Assembly: GCF_006636205.1 (NCBI RefSeq)
Contig: NZ_VIGB01000003.1
Location: forward strand, 3,338,501-3,402,500
Reading direction: 5' to 3'
From: Kitasatospora acidiphila
GTDB taxonomy: Bacteria > Actinomycetota > Actinomycetes > Streptomycetales > Streptomycetaceae
Length of the DNA: 64,000 bases
Shown: piece after piece, positions 39,822-50,125 of the stretch
Numbering within the stretch: position 1 is the stretch's first letter
How the letters are laid out: each line of letters starts with the position of its first letter
The notes under the pieces: model-generated
What the model saw: the letters and a program-made list of their open reading frames with translations, nothing else
The model's database searches: none
Told to the model about the DNA's origin: nothing
Position numbers and translations under genes: made by a program

Positions 39822-40688
39822 TTACAGCGACGTCTTGCGAGCGGTGGTGAACCTTGGCCTGCCGTTGAGATCCCGGTGGTCGGCCGTGTCCGTCCAGCCG
39901 CCCTCCTCATTGAAGATCCACGGCACCTGCCCGCCCTGGGTGTCGGCGTGCTCGATCACCACCGCGCCGCCGGGCCGCAGCAGCCGGGCCGCCACCCGCT
40001 CGATGCCGCGGATGGTGTCCAGGCCGTCCTCGCCGGAGAAGAGCGACATCTGCGGGTCGTGGTCCCGGGCCTCCGGCGCCACGTACTCCCACTCGGTGAG
40101 CGGGATGTACGGCGGGTTGCTGATCACCAGGTCGAACCGGCCGTTCCAGGACGGATCGTCGGCGAAGGCCTTGGTGGCGTCCCCGGCGTGCAGGGTGACC
40201 CGGTCCCGGTCGCCGCTGGCCGCGATGTTGCGCCGGGTGTACTGCATCGCGCCCTCGTCCATCTCGAAGGCGTGCACGATGGAACGCGGCAGCTCCTGGG
40301 CCAGGGCGAGCGCGATGGCGCCGGAGCCCGTGCACAGGTCGACCACCAGCGGCTCGGCCACGTCCATCTCGCGGACGGCCTCTATGGCCCACTCCACCAC
40401 GCTCTCGGTCTCCGGCCGGGGCACGAAGACCCCGGGGCCGACCTCCAGCTCCAGGTAGCGGAAGAACGCCCGCCCGGTGATGTGCTGCAGCGGCTCGCGC
40501 GCCTCCCGGCGCGACACCGCCTCCCAGTACCGGGCGTCGAAGTCGGCGTCCTGCACGGTGTGCAGCTGGCTGCGCTTGACGTGGTGGATGTGCGCCGCCA
40601 GCTCCTCCGCGTCGAAGCGCGGCGACGGCACTCCGGCCGCGGCCAACCGCTGGGTGGCTTGGGCCACCTCGGCGAGCAGCAGGTTCAT
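39822..40688 (-). CDS. prmC: Peptide chain release factor N5-glutamine methyltransferase
   Basis: A 288-aa class I methyltransferase. The N-terminal helical domain has SPRFDAEELAAHI. The SAM-binding DLCTGSGAIALALAQ and catalytic NPPYIP follow. It methylates the Gln of the GGQ motif in release factors and lies 19 bp after its substrate gene prfA, probably in one transcript. Confidence 0.96.
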   Translation of the reverse strand: MNLLLAEVAQATQRLAAAGVPSPRFDAEELAAHIHHVKRSQLHTVQDADFDARYWEAVSRREAREPLQHITGRAFFRYLELEVGPGVFVPRPETESVVEWAIEAVREMDVAEPLVVDLCTGSGAIALALAQELPRSIVHAFEMDEGAMQYTRRNIAASGDRDRVTLHAGDATKAFADDPSWNGRFDLVISNPPYIPLTEWEYVAPEARDHDPQMSLFSGEDGLDTIRGIERVAARLLRPGGAVVIEHADTQGGQVPWIFNEEGGWTDTADHRDLNGRPRFTTARKTSL

Positions 40689-40707
40689 CCGACCCGACCC
40701 CTCAGTC

Positions 40708-41784
40708 TCAGTTCTCCTGGGCGGCGGCCAGCTTGGCCGCCGCGTCGGCGTCGACCGCCGACTGGATCAGCGCGCCCAGATCGCCGTCCAGCACCTGGTC
40801 CAGGTTGTACGCCTTGAAGCCGGTGCGATGGTCGGAGATGCGGTTCTCCGGGAAGTTGTAGGTCCGGATCCGCTCCGAGCGGTCGACCGTGCGGACCTGG
40901 CTGCGCCGGGCGTCCGAGGCCTCCTGCTCGGCCGCCTCCTGCGCCGCGGCCAGCAGCCGGGACCGCAGGATGCGCATCGCCTGCTCCTTGTTCTGCAGCT
41001 GGCTCTTCTCGTTCTGGCAGGACGCCACGATACCGGTCGGCAGGTGGGTGATCCGGACCGCCGAGTCGGTGGTGTTGACCGACTGGCCGCCCGGGCCGGA
41101 CGAACGGTAGACGTCGATCCGCAGGTCGTTGTTGTTGACCTCGACCTCGACCTCCTCGGCCTCCGGGGTGACCAGCACGCCCGCCGCCGAGGTGTGGATG
41201 CGGCCCTGCGACTCGGTCGCGGGCACCCGCTGCACCCGGTGCACGCCGCCCTCGTACTTCAGCCGGGCCCAGACGCCCTGGCCGGGCTCGGAGGCGCCCT
41301 TGGTCTTCACGGCCACCGAGACGTCCTTGTAGCCGCCGAGGTCGGACTCGTTGGAGTCGATGAGCTCGGTCTTCCAGCCCACCCGCTCGGCGAACCGCAG
41401 GTACATCCGCAGCAGGTCGCCGGCGAACAGCGCGGACTCCTCGCCGCCCTCGCCCGCCTTGATCTCCAGGATCACGTCCTTGTCGTCGCTGGGGTCGCGC
41501 GGCACCAGCAGCAGCCGCAGCTCCTCGGTCAGCTCGGCCTGGCGCTTCTCGGCGGCCTTGGCCTCGGCCAGGAAGCCGGGGTCCTCGGCGGCGAACTCGC
41601 GGGCCGCCTCGATGTCCTCGCCGGCCTGCCTCCAGGCGCGGTAGGTGCGGGTGATCGGGGTGAGCTCGGCGTAGCGCTTGGACAGCTTGCGCGCGTTGGC
41701 CTGGTCCGCGTGGACGGACGGGTCGGCAAGCCGCTCTTCGAGGGCGGCGTGCTCGACGAGGAGCTCTTCGACTGCCTCGAACAT
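40708..41784 (-). CDS. prfA: Peptide chain release factor 1
   Basis: A 358-aa RF1 with the stop-codon-reading tripeptide PAT in [15 protein letters not shown], peptidyl-tRNA hydrolysis motif SGPGGQSVN and the KNEQ-like [14 protein letters not shown]. It recognises UAA/UAG. The length is standard. It lies 122 bp after rpmE; translation starts at an ATG, not at one of the alternative starts frequent here. Confidence 0.97.
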   Translation of the reverse strand: MFEAVEELLVEHAALEERLADPSVHADQANARKLSKRYAELTPITRTYRAWRQAGEDIEAAREFAAEDPGFLAEAKAAEKRQAELTEELRLLLVPRDPSDDKDVILEIKAGEGGEESALFAGDLLRMYLRFAERVGWKTELIDSNESDLGGYKDVSVAVKTKGASEPGQGVWARLKYEGGVHRVQRVPATESQGRIHTSAAGVLVTPEAEEVEVEVNNNDLRIDVYRSSGPGGQSVNTTDSAVRITHLPTGIVASCQNEKSQLQNKEQAMRILRSRLLAAAQEAAEQEASDARRSQVRTVDRSERIRTYNFPENRISDHRTGFKAYNLDQVLDGDLGALIQSAVDADAAAKLAAAQEN

Positions 41785-41906
41785 GGGGGCCTACTTTCCC
41801 GGGAGAACGTGGATGACTGAGGAGGACGGACGGGCAGACGCGAACGGCGCCGGTCCCCGACGCCCCCGTGGATACGGGGACGCCGGAGACCGGCGCCGCG
41901 TGAGCG

Positions 41907-42128
41907 CTAGGCCTTCGCGCTGTGCTGCTTGCCGAAGCGGGCCTCGAAGCGGGCCACGCGGCCACCGGTGTCGAGGATCTTCTGCTTGCCGGTGTAGAAG
42001 GGGTGGCACTGCGAGCACACCTCGGCGCGGATGACGCCGGAGGGCTCGGTGGAGCGAGTGGTGAACTCGGCGCCACAGGTGCAGGTCACGTTGGTGACCA
42101 CATACGTGGGGTGAACGTCGCGCTTCAA
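41907..42128 (-). CDS. rpmE: 50S ribosomal protein L31 (zinc-binding type)
   Basis: A 73-aa L31 with the C+ zinc ligands: CTCG near residue 16-18 and CSQC near 37-40, with [18 protein letters not shown]. The zinc form is usually kept in zinc-replete cells and replaced by a Cys-free paralogue under starvation. It starts with TTG at 42128 preceded by AGGAG. It lies between the LCP gene and prfA. Confidence 0.96.
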   Translation of the reverse strand: MKRDVHPTYVVTNVTCTCGAEFTTRSTEPSGVIRAEVCSQCHPFYTGKQKILDTGGRVARFEARFGKQHSAKA

Positions 42129-42310
42129 GGGGATCTCCTAGGTTTCGGGAGGGCACCGGGTCGGCGGCAGGGAAGCCGCTCGTGAACCGGGACCGACGGA
42201 CCAGTGTGCCAGCACCGGCCGCTTCTTCCCAAACCGGCCGGGTGCTCCAGAAATTCCGCGGGCCCCGATCAGGAGCCGCGGCCAGGAGCCGCGGCGCCCC
42301 AACCCGGCGG

Positions 42311-43462
42311 CTAGCGGCTCCCGGTGGCGCTGGGCGCCGGGCTGGGAGCCGCACTCGGGCTCGCCGGGGCGGTCGGATCGGCCGGGTTCGCCGGCTGGCT
42401 GCTGACGACCTGGGCCGGGGCCGGCCGGTCGGCCCGCAGCGCGGCCCAGAGCTGGTCGGCGTCGGGCGCCTTGGCCACCACCCGGTTGGGGTCGGTGGGC
42501 GCGGGCAGCACCGGCAGCGTGACCATGGTCAGCTGGTCGGTCCCTATCGCCTTCAGCTCCTCCCCCAGCCCGGTCAGCGCCGAGACCGAGGCCAGCGCGG
42601 AGTCGGTGGTGATCGACTTGGTCAGGGTGTCGCCGACCGAGTACAGCTTGACCGGGTTGCCGAACAGCCCGATCGACGAGACCTGCTTGACGATCGACTT
42701 CACCATCTGCTTCTGCAGCTCGATCCGGCCCAGGTCGCTGCCGTCGCCGACGCCGTGCCGGGTGCGCACGAAGGCCAGCGCCTGGGTGCCGTTGAGGTGG
42801 TTGGTGCCGGCCGGCAGGTTCAGTCCGCTGTCCTTGTCGTGGATGTTGACCGTGGTGGTGACGGTGGCACCGCCGATCGCGTCGATGAAGCTCGCGAAAC
42901 CGCTGAAGTCGATCTCCACGAAGTGGTTCATCCGCATCCCGGTCAGCTGCTCGGTGGTCTTCACCGCGCAGGCCGCCCCGCCCGTCTCGAACGCGCTGTT
43001 GTACATCACGCCCTTCGCGGCCGGCACCGTGCTGCCGTTCTTGGCGGTGCAGGCGGGCCGGGAGACCAGGGTGTCGCGCGGGATGGAGACCACGGTGGCG
43101 CTCTTGTGGTCCTGGGCGACGTGCACCACCATCGCGGTGTCGGAGCGGGCGGTGCCGTCGGTGTTGCCGCCGGCCAGCGAGCTGTTGGAGCCGGCCCGCG
43201 AGTCGGAGCCGAGCACCAGCACGTTGAACGAGCCGTCGCTGGGCGCGCTGGGGCGGTTGGTGCCCAGCTGGGCGTCGATGTCGACGCTCTTGATGTTGCC
43301 GTTCAGCTTCCAGTACGCGTAGCCCGCCGCGCCGCCGCCGACCAGCACCAGGCCGGCCGCCGTGAACGCACCGGCCCGCAGCAGCTTGGACCTGCGGCTG
43401 CACACCTTGCGGTGCCGGCGCGCGGGCCGGGAGTTCTCGTTCTGCTGCTGCGATTCGGACAT
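42311..43462 (-). CDS. LytR-CpsA-Psr (LCP) family cell-wall glycopolymer ligase
   Basis: A 383-aa membrane-anchored enzyme: short basic cytoplasmic part (RRHRKVCSRRSK), one helix (about 33-53, AGAFTAAGLVLVGGGAAGYAYW), then the extracellular LCP domain with NVLVLGSDSR, SDTAMVVHVA, VVSIPRDTLV and ALAFVRTRHGVGDGSDLGR. The tail is Pro/Ala/Ser-rich. It transfers undecaprenyl-linked glycopolymers to peptidoglycan. ATG 43462 lies six nt after a -10-like TATGCT with no ribosome site, so it may be leaderless. Confidence 0.92.
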   Translation of the reverse strand: MSESQQQNENSRPARRHRKVCSRRSKLLRAGAFTAAGLVLVGGGAAGYAYWKLNGNIKSVDIDAQLGTNRPSAPSDGSFNVLVLGSDSRAGSNSSLAGGNTDGTARSDTAMVVHVAQDHKSATVVSIPRDTLVSRPACTAKNGSTVPAAKGVMYNSAFETGGAACAVKTTEQLTGMRMNHFVEIDFSGFASFIDAIGGATVTTTVNIHDKDSGLNLPAGTNHLNGTQALAFVRTRHGVGDGSDLGRIELQKQMVKSIVKQVSSIGLFGNPVKLYSVGDTLTKSITTDSALASVSALTGLGEELKAIGTDQLTMVTLPVLPAPTDPNRVVAKAPDADQLWAALRADRPAPAQVVSSQPANPADPTAPASPSAAPSPAPSATGSR

Positions 43463-43468
43463 CTTTTG

Positions 43469-43486
43469 AGCATATGCGAGCGTATG
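43469..43486 (-). promoter_or_regulatory. Promoter and palindrome of LCP gene
   Basis: Minus-strand -10-like TATGCT (43474-43469) overlaps the imperfect palindrome CATATGCGAGCGTATG (43471-43486), a possible operator. The ATG follows after six nt. Confidence 0.35.
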
Positions 43487-43613
43487 TCCGGTTCGCGTAA
43501 CAGCCGTGCGGCGCACCGGAACGCCGAGGGCCGCCCGGCCTGTCGCCCCTCGGGAATCCTTGGGTCGACGGGCCGGGCGGCCCTGGTGTCACACTCCGTC
43601 AGACGACGGCCCG

Positions 43614-45638
43614 TCAGTCGCCGGAACCCGGAGTGGTCTTGGCGATCTGCATCAGGAACTCGGCGTTCGACTTGGTCTGCTTCATCTTGTCCAGCAGCAG
43701 CTCGATCGCCTGCTGGGAGTCGAGCGCGTGCAGCACCCGGCGCAGCTTCCAGGTGATCGCCAGCTCCTCGCTGCCGAGCAGGATCTCCTCCTTGCGGGTG
43801 CTGGACGCGTCCACGTCCACCGCCGGGAAGATCCGCTTGTCGGCGAGCTTGCGGTCCAGGCGCAGCTCCATGTTGCCGGTGCCCTTGAACTCCTCGAAGA
43901 CCACCTCGTCGGCCCGGGAGCCGGTCTCCACCAGGGCGGTGGCGAGGATGGTCAGCGAGCCGCCGTTCTCGATGTTGCGGGCGGCACCGAAGAACTTCTT
44001 CGGCGGGTAGAGCGCGGTCGAGTCGACACCACCGGACAGGATGCGGCCGGAGGCCGGGGCCGCCAGGTTGTAGGCACGGCCCAGGCGGGTGATCGAGTCG
44101 AGCAGGATCACCACGTCGTGGCCCAGCTCCACCAGGCGCTTGGCGCGCTCGATGGCCAGCTCGGCAACGGTGGTGTGGTCCTCGGCCGGGCGGTCGAAGG
44201 TCGAGGAGATGACCTCGCCCTTGACCGACCGCTGCATGTCGGTGACCTCTTCCGGACGCTCGTCGACCAGGACGACCATCAGGTGGCACTCGGGGTTGTT
44301 GCGGGTGATCGCGTTGGCGATCGCCTGCATGATCATCGTCTTACCGGTCTTCGGCGGGGCGACGATCAGACCGCGCTGGCCCTTGCCGATCGGCGACACC
44401 ATGTCGATGATGCGGGTGGTCAGCACACCCGGGTCGGTCTCCAGGCGCAGCCGCTCCTGCGGGTAGAGCGGGGTGAGCTTGCCGAACTCGGGGCGGTTGC
44501 GGCCGCTCTCCGGGTCCATGCCGTTCACCGAGTCCAGCCGCACCATGGCGTTGAACTTCTCGCGGCGCTCGCCGTCCCGCGGCTGGCGCACCGCACCGGT
44601 GATCGCGTCACCCTTGCGCAGGCCGTTCTTGCGGACCTGGGCGAGCGAGACGTAGACGTCGTTGGAGCCCGGCAGGTAGCCGGAGGTCCGCACGAAGGCG
44701 TAGTTGTCCAGGATGTCCAGGATGCCCGCGACCGGGATCAGCACGTCGTCGTCGCCGACCTGCGGCTCGGCCACGCCCTCGAAGCCCTCGCGGCGGCCGC
44801 CCCGGCGGTTGCGGTCGCGGTAGCGGCCACGGCGGCCGCGGCGGCCGTCGCCGAACTCGTCGTCCTCGAAGCCGCCCTGCTGGGCGGCGGCGGGCTGGCC
44901 GGCCGGCTGCTGGGCCGGCGGGGCGCCCTGCTCGCCGCGGCGGTCGGCCCGCTCCCGGCGGTTGCGGCGCTCGCGGCGGGACTCGCGGCCCTCGCCGTCG
45001 CCCTCGCCGCCCTCGGTGCGGTCGCCGCGGTCGGCCCGGTCGCGCCGGTCCCGGCGCTCCCGACGGCCGTCGCGCTGCTCGTCGCGGCCCTCGCGGGTCT
45101 CGGTCTTCGCCTCGGCCTTGGCCTCGGCGGCCGGCTCGGCGGTCTCCACGGCGGTGGCGGTGGCGGCCTCGACGGCGGTCGGCGCGCCGGCGGCGGCGGT
45201 GGCACGGCGACGGCCGCGCTCGCGGGCCGGGGCGGCGGTCTCCGGGGCGGCCTGGCCCGGGATGTCAATCTGGGTGGGGGCCTCGGCCGGCTCGGCGGCG
45301 GCAGCGGCGGCGGCCCGGGTCCGACGGGCCGGCTTCTCGGCTGCCGGGGCGGTCTCCTTGGCGGCGGCGCGGGCGGGCGCCGGCGCGGCCGGAGCGGAGG
45401 CGAGCAGCGGGTCGCCGCCGCTCTTCTCCTTGATCGCCTCGATCAGCTGGCTCTTGCGCATCCGCCCGGTGCCGCTGATGCCGAGCGTCGAGGCGAGCTT
45501 CTGCAGCTCGGCCAGGACCAGACCGTCAAGGCCTGCGGCAGCGGTACGGCGGCGCTTGGCCGGCGCCGCGGGGGCGGCGGGCGCGTCCGTCGCGTCGGCG
45601 TCCGGGCGCGCGCCCATCAGATCGGTGGTGTCGCTCAC
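43614..45638 (-). CDS. rho: Transcription termination factor Rho
   Basis: A 674-aa Rho with a large actinobacterial N-terminus. Order: Rho N-terminal helical domain ([25 protein letters not shown]), about 220 residues of Ala/Glu then Arg/Asp/Gly-rich low-complexity sequence ([33 protein letters not shown]), RNA-binding cold-shock-like domain ([20 protein letters not shown]), and the ATPase with Walker A PPKTGKT and Walker [12 protein letters not shown]-loop region [13 protein letters not shown]. The basic insert probably widens RNA binding on GC-rich transcripts. GTG 45638 follows AAGGA. Confidence 0.96.
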   Translation of the reverse strand: MSDTTDLMGARPDADATDAPAAPAAPAKRRRTAAAGLDGLVLAELQKLASTLGISGTGRMRKSQLIEAIKEKSGGDPLLASAPAAPAPARAAAKETAPAAEKPARRTRAAAAAAAEPAEAPTQIDIPGQAAPETAAPARERGRRRATAAAGAPTAVEAATATAVETAEPAAEAKAEAKTETREGRDEQRDGRRERRDRRDRADRGDRTEGGEGDGEGRESRRERRNRRERADRRGEQGAPPAQQPAGQPAAAQQGGFEDDEFGDGRRGRRGRYRDRNRRGGRREGFEGVAEPQVGDDDVLIPVAGILDILDNYAFVRTSGYLPGSNDVYVSLAQVRKNGLRKGDAITGAVRQPRDGERREKFNAMVRLDSVNGMDPESGRNRPEFGKLTPLYPQERLRLETDPGVLTTRIIDMVSPIGKGQRGLIVAPPKTGKTMIMQAIANAITRNNPECHLMVVLVDERPEEVTDMQRSVKGEVISSTFDRPAEDHTTVAELAIERAKRLVELGHDVVILLDSITRLGRAYNLAAPASGRILSGGVDSTALYPPKKFFGAARNIENGGSLTILATALVETGSRADEVVFEEFKGTGNMELRLDRKLADKRIFPAVDVDASSTRKEEILLGSEELAITWKLRRVLHALDSQQAIELLLDKMKQTKSNAEFLMQIAKTTPGSGD

Positions 45639-46245
45639 TAAGGGTCCTTCCCTGGAGCGGACGTCGGCCTGTCTGGCTCGGCGACCGGTTGTGCTGTCTG
45701 ACCTGCGCTCTGCGGTGCGCAGGTCCGATGCGGTGGGTCCCGCCACCGCTAGGTGCAAGGTGGCGGAAGAGGTGCGAGGTGCGGTGCACGGGGCACCGTG
45801 GTGCAAAAGGGCACGGTGGGCGATCTCATGCCGACCGCGCTGCCTGCGAAACCCGGGCCCCCGTCGCGTGACGTTCTCCCGCGCTCCCGCCCGGCTGGTC
45901 CGTGACCAGTTGCGGCGGGTGGGGTTCAGGATTCGACACGGCTTCGGGATGCGGCCGCAATCGCGCAGGCAGGCTGCGTACGCGCTGTGGCGGGCTCCCG
46001 GAGAATCGTGGTCCCCGACAACGCCTCGGGCCCGTGGAGTCGGGTCCTGGGGAGGGGGACGCGGTGCACCGGGCCCCGCGGGGCGCCTGATGCAGACATG
46101 AGGTTAACACTACCGACCCCCTCACACATTCCCCAGCCTTGAGCTTGCCAATCGTGTCCGTCCCTCCCGCCCGGTCGCGCAATGGGCGCACGGCCGTGCG
46201 GAAGCCGACCGTGCTCAACACACGGTCGAATCCGGCCGGGAACGG
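45639..46245 (-). promoter_or_regulatory. Long rho upstream region
   Basis: A 607-bp gap between thrB and rho with no supportable gene. On the minus strand, a TTGGCA and a later TAGTGTTAAC near 46100-46160 mark the likely promoter zone, leaving a leader of roughly 450 nt rich in hairpins and C-rich patches. Long leaders allow Rho to terminate its own transcript; here that is inference. Confidence 0.35.
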
Positions 46246-47163
46246 TCACCCGTCCAACGGTCGGATGCCCGCTCCGTCACGGTCCAGCCGCAGTCGGTGC
46301 GCGGCGAACCGCTCACCGGCGAACTGCAGCAGCTTTTCGGCGCCGGCCTCGTCGGTCAGCGCGAGCACGGTCGGACCGGCTCCGGAGATCACCGCCGGCA
46401 CGCCCTCCGCGCGCAACGCGCCCACCAGGGCGGCGCTGTCGGGCATCGCGGCGGCCCGGTAGTCCTGGTGCAGCCGGTCCTCGGTGGCGGCCAGCAGCAG
46501 CTCGGGGCGCCGGGTGAGCGCCTCCACGAGCAGCGCCGAACGGCCCGCGTTGACCGCGGCGTCGGCCAGCGGGACGGTCTTCGGGAGCAGGCCGCGGGCC
46601 GTCTTGGTGAGCACCTCGGTGGCCGGGATGAAGACCACCGGGACCACACCCTCGTGCGGGTCCAGCCGGACCGCCTTGGCCGAGTCCTCATCGGTCCAGG
46701 CGATGGTGAAACCGCCGGTCAGGCAGGCCGCGACATTGTCCGGGTGGCCCTCCAGCTCGGAGGCCAGAGCCAGCACCGCGGTGTCGTCGAGGGCCGCCGG
46801 GCCGCCGATGGTGACCGCACGGGCGGCGATGACGCCGGCGCAGATCGCGGCCGACGAGGAGCCCAGACCACGGCCATGGGGTATCCGGTTGGCGCAGACC
46901 ACTTCGAGGCCGCGGGGCTGCCCGCCGAGCCGGTCGAAGGCGGCCCGCATCGAGCGGACCAGCAGGTGGTCCTCGTTCCTGGGCAGCGTATCGGCGCCCT
47001 CACCGGCGATGTCCACCGACAGGCCCGAGTCGGCGACCCGGACCACGACGTCGTCGTAGAGGCCCAGCGCGAGTCCGAAGGCGTCGAACCCGGGGCCCAG
47101 GTTGGCGCTGGTAGCGGGGACCCGCACCCGGACGGCGGCGGCACGGAACGCGGGACCGGCCAT
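46246..47163 (-). CDS. thrB: Homoserine kinase
   Basis: A 305-aa GHMP kinase with PATSANLGPGFDAFGLAL, the ATP loop IPHGRGLGSSSAAI and the C-terminal ISGAGPTVLAL. It phosphorylates homoserine for threonine synthase. ATG 47163 is preceded by CAGGAGAG. It is separated from thrC by a terminator and 290 bp, so it has its own promoter, possibly with the -10-like TACGCT on the minus strand near 47320. Confidence 0.95.
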   Translation of the reverse strand: MAGPAFRAAAVRVRVPATSANLGPGFDAFGLALGLYDDVVVRVADSGLSVDIAGEGADTLPRNEDHLLVRSMRAAFDRLGGQPRGLEVVCANRIPHGRGLGSSSAAICAGVIAARAVTIGGPAALDDTAVLALASELEGHPDNVAACLTGGFTIAWTDEDSAKAVRLDPHEGVVPVVFIPATEVLTKTARGLLPKTVPLADAAVNAGRSALLVEALTRRPELLLAATEDRLHQDYRAAAMPDSAALVGALRAEGVPAVISGAGPTVLALTDEAGAEKLLQFAGERFAAHRLRLDRDGAGIRPLDG

Positions 47164-47451
47164 GCGGTGGACTCTCCTGGAGAACTGGGGCAGGCCCGTC
47201 ATCGGGGGCCGGCGGTGCTGTGATTCGAAACTGGGGGCGATGGGGGGTGTCAGGGCACTGCGAGCGGGTCAGTCACTGAACAGCTCTCGGCATGTGCCAC
47301 ACCGCCAGGGCTCAGCGTATCGAAGAGAGGTTCCACAGCGGTACACCCCGTTCCCCTTCGATCTGCCGTGTTGCAGGTTATGGCCGGAATTCATGCCGAT
47401 TCAGCACCGGTTGGAACAGCACAGCGAACATGCCAGGAACAACGAAAGCGA

Positions 47452-47493
47452 CACCGAGGCGTTACCCCGGATCAGCGGGGTAACACCTCGGTG
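47452..47493 (-). terminator. Terminator downstream of thrC
   Basis: An 18-bp stem with one mismatch: CACCGAGG-C-GTTACCCCG, loop GATCAG, then the complement, followed on the minus strand by T-rich TCGCTTTCGTTG. It separates thrC from thrB. The remaining 288 bp to thrB hold no gene that I can support. Confidence 0.85.
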
Positions 47494-47536
47494 TGACGAT
47501 CCCTCAGGCTCCGTTCGCTTCCACCGGGCGCTGGGT

Positions 47537-48707
47537 TCAGTCCAGCAGGCCCAGGTGCTGCGCGGCGGCAGCGGCGGAGACCGGGACGACCTGCGGCTGC
47601 GGGGCGCCGGCCACGGCCCAGTCCGGGTCCTTCAGACCGTTGCCGGTGACGGTGCAGACGATCCGCTGGCCCGGGTCGACCAGGCCGGCCTCCGCCTTGG
47701 CCAGCAGTCCGGCCACGCCGGCGGCCGAGGCGGGCTCCACGAAGACGCCCTCCCGGGCGGCCAACATCCGGTAGGCGGCCAGGATCTGACGGTCCGTCAC
47801 CTTGTCGATCAGGCCGCCGGACTCGTCCCGGGCGGCCTCCGCGAAGGCCCAGGAGGCCGGGTTGCCGATCCGGATCGCGGTGGCGATGGTCTGCGGCTTG
47901 AGCACCGGGGCGCCGTCCACGATCGGGGCCGAGCCGGCGGCCTGGAAGCCCCACATCCGCGGGGTGCGGGTGGCGAGCCCAGGGAGGGTGCGACGCGGTG
48001 GGGTCCCCCGGACGGAGTCTGGGGGAGTCTCCGTCAAGGGTGGCGGCGGGCGACGGGTGGGCGTACTCGCGGTAGCCCTTCCAGTAGGCGGTGATGTTGC
48101 CCGCGTTGCCGACCGGCAGCACATGGATGTCGGGGGCGTCGCCGAGCATGTCCACGATCTCGAAGGCGGCGGTCTTCTGACCCTCGATCCGCACCGGGTT
48201 GACCGAGTTCACCAGCGCCACCGGGTAGTTCTCGGACAGCTCGCGCGCCAGGGTGAGGCAGTCGTCGAAGTTCCCGTCCACCTGGAGGATCCGCGAGCCG
48301 TGCACCAGCGCCTGGCCCATCTTGCCGAGCGCGATCTTGCCCTGCGGCACCAGCACCGCGCAGACCAGGCCGGCCCGCACCGCGTAGGCGGCGGCCGAGG
48401 CCGAGGTGTTGCCGGTGGAGGCGCAGATCACCGCCCGGGCGCCGGCCTCCTTGGCCTTGGAGATCGCCATCGTCATGCCCCGGTCCTTGAAGGAGCCGGT
48501 CGGGTTGGCGCCCTCGACCTTGAGATAGACGTCACAGCCGGTGCGCTCGGAGAGCACCTGGGCGGGGACCAGCGGCGTGCCGCCCTCCAGCAGGGTGACC
48601 ACCGGAGTGGCCTCGGAGACCGGCAGGCGGTCGCGGTACTCCTCGATCAGGCCCCGCCACTGGTGGGTGTGCCCGCCGACGCGGTCGATCACGGCGTTCA
48701 TGCTCAT
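47537..48707 (-). pseudogene. thrC: Threonine synthase interrupted by a 70-bp palindromic insert
   Basis: The N-terminal frame reads [17 protein letters not shown], the PLP lysine segment [14 protein letters not shown], and SAVRIEGQ-like [17 protein letters not shown] up to YWKGYREYA. The other frame resumes at [19 protein letters not shown] and runs to QHLGLLD. Between them lies an element with flanking GGGTGGCG repeats. Removing exactly 70 bases joins both parts into 367 codons, so the insert, not scattered decay, breaks the frame. It converts O-phosphohomoserine to threonine. If two bases of the insert were missed in sequencing, it would be an in-frame 24-residue insertion. ATG 48701, with AAGGGG at seven nt, is an alternative start. 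Confidence 0.85.
47968..48045. mobile_element. Small palindromic element inserted in thrC
   Basis: Direct repeats GGGTGGCG (47968-47975 and 48038-48045) bound a 70-bp unit. On the minus strand its core is CCCCC-A-GAC-TCC-GTC-C-GGGGG. The 26.5-kb repeats have CCCCC-A-GCC-TTC-GGC-C-GGGGG. The changed inner pair (C-G to A-T) keeps the stem, and both begin with TTGAC on comparable strands. The element is non-coding and too small to move itself; it may be a MITE-like or REP-like unit mobilised in trans. Confidence 0.7.
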
Positions 48708-49996
48708 TCCCCTTCAACCCGCATGATGCTGGCCACATCCCGCACGCTGTCCAGCGCGCGGATCTTGTCCACGGTCGCCGACAGCGCCGCGTCGGTGGCC
48801 CGGTGGGTGACCACGACGAGCGAGGCGTCGCCGTCGCGGCCCTGCTGGCGCACGGTGTCGATGGAGACCCCGTGCTCGGCGAAGACCGAGGCCACCTGCG
48901 CAAGCACGCCGGCCCGGTCGTCCACGTCCAGGCTGACGTGGTAGCGGGTGACGACCTCGTCCATCGGCTTGGCCGGCAGCTGGGTGTAGACCGAGTCGCC
49001 CGGCCCGGTGCTGCCGTTCAGCTTGTTGCGGCAGACCGCCACCAGGTCGCCGAGCACCGCCGAGGCGGTCGGCGCGCCGCCCGCGCCCGGCCCGTAGAAC
49101 ATCAGCCGGCCGGCCGCCTCGGCCTCCACGAAGACCGCGTTGTAGGCCTCCCGGACGCTGGCCAGCGGGTGGCTGAGCGGGATCATCGCCGGGTGCACCC
49201 GGGCGGTGACCGACTCGCCGTCCGCGGCCCGCTCGCAGATCGCCAGCAGCTTGACCACGCAGCCCATCTGCTTGGCGCTGGCGATGTCCGCGGCGGTCAC
49301 CTCGGTCAGGCCCTCGCGGTAGACGTCGGCGGCGGTGACCTTGGTGTGGAAGGCGATGCCGGCCAGGATCGCGGCCTTGGCGGCGGCGTCGAAGCCCTCC
49401 ACGTCGGCGGTCGGGTCGGCCTCGGCGTAGCCCAGTGCGGTGGCCTCCTCCAGCGCCTCCGAGTAGCCGGCGCCGGTGGAGTCCATCTTGTCCAGGATGA
49501 AGTTGGTGGTGCCGTTGACGATGCCCAGCACCCGGTTCACCCGGTCGCCGGCCAGCGACTCGCGCAGCGGGCGGATCAGCGGGATGGCGCCGGCCACCGC
49601 GGCCTCGTAGTACAGGTCCACGCCGGCCTCGGCGGCCGCCTGGTGCAGCTCGGCGCCGTCCTTGGCGAGCAGCGCCTTGTTGGCGCTGACCACCGAGGCG
49701 CCCTGTTTGAAGGCGGCGAGGATCAGGCCCTTGGACGGCTCGATGCCGCCGACCACCTCGATCACCACGTCGATGTCGCCGCGGTTGACCAGCGCCTCGG
49801 CGTCGGTGGTGACCAGGTGCTCGGGCACTCCCGGGCGGGGCCGGCCGGCCCGGCGGACCGCGATGCCGGCGAGCTCGACCGGCGCGCCGATGCGCGCGGC
49901 GAGGTCGGCGGCGTCTGTCGTCATGATGCGCGCCACCTCGGAGCCCACCACACCACAGCCCAGCAACGCCACCTTCAGCGGCCGCGTACGCATCAT
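48704..49996 (-). CDS. hom: Homoserine dehydrogenase
   Basis: A 430-aa NAD(P)-dependent enzyme: [51 protein letters not shown] [20 protein letters not shown], and a C-terminal ACT domain (about 350-425, [21 protein letters not shown]) that usually gives feedback inhibition by threonine. It reduces aspartate semialdehyde to homoserine. Its stop overlaps the first possible thrC start by four bases, so hom-thrC are coupled. lysA is 129 bp upstream. Confidence 0.96.
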   Translation of the reverse strand: MMRTRPLKVALLGCGVVGSEVARIMTTDAADLAARIGAPVELAGIAVRRAGRPRPGVPEHLVTTDAEALVNRGDIDVVIEVVGGIEPSKGLILAAFKQGASVVSANKALLAKDGAELHQAAAEAGVDLYYEAAVAGAIPLIRPLRESLAGDRVNRVLGIVNGTTNFILDKMDSTGAGYSEALEEATALGYAEADPTADVEGFDAAAKAAILAGIAFHTKVTAADVYREGLTEVTAADIASAKQMGCVVKLLAICERAADGESVTARVHPAMIPLSHPLASVREAYNAVFVEAEAAGRLMFYGPGAGGAPTASAVLGDLVAVCRNKLNGSTGPGDSVYTQLPAKPMDEVVTRYHVSLDVDDRAGVLAQVASVFAEHGVSIDTVRQQGRDGDASLVVVTHRATDAALSATVDKIRALDSVRDVASIMRVEGE

Positions 49997-50125
49997 CCGA
50001 CTCCGCTCATTCCGTTCGGGTATTCCGGGCCTGGGATCCGGCCTTCGGATCCGGCCATGGGGTCAAGTCTCCGGGACGATCGGTAAAGATCTATCGCCGT
50101 TTCAGAATCTGAGACAGGATTTTCG

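Noticed and set aside
48001..48045. thrC frame break explained as another homopolymer gap
   Set aside because: The two frames are separated by a discrete segment with flanking direct repeats and foreign palindrome sequence; a single missing base cannot account for it, although missed bases inside the insert could affect its reading frame.
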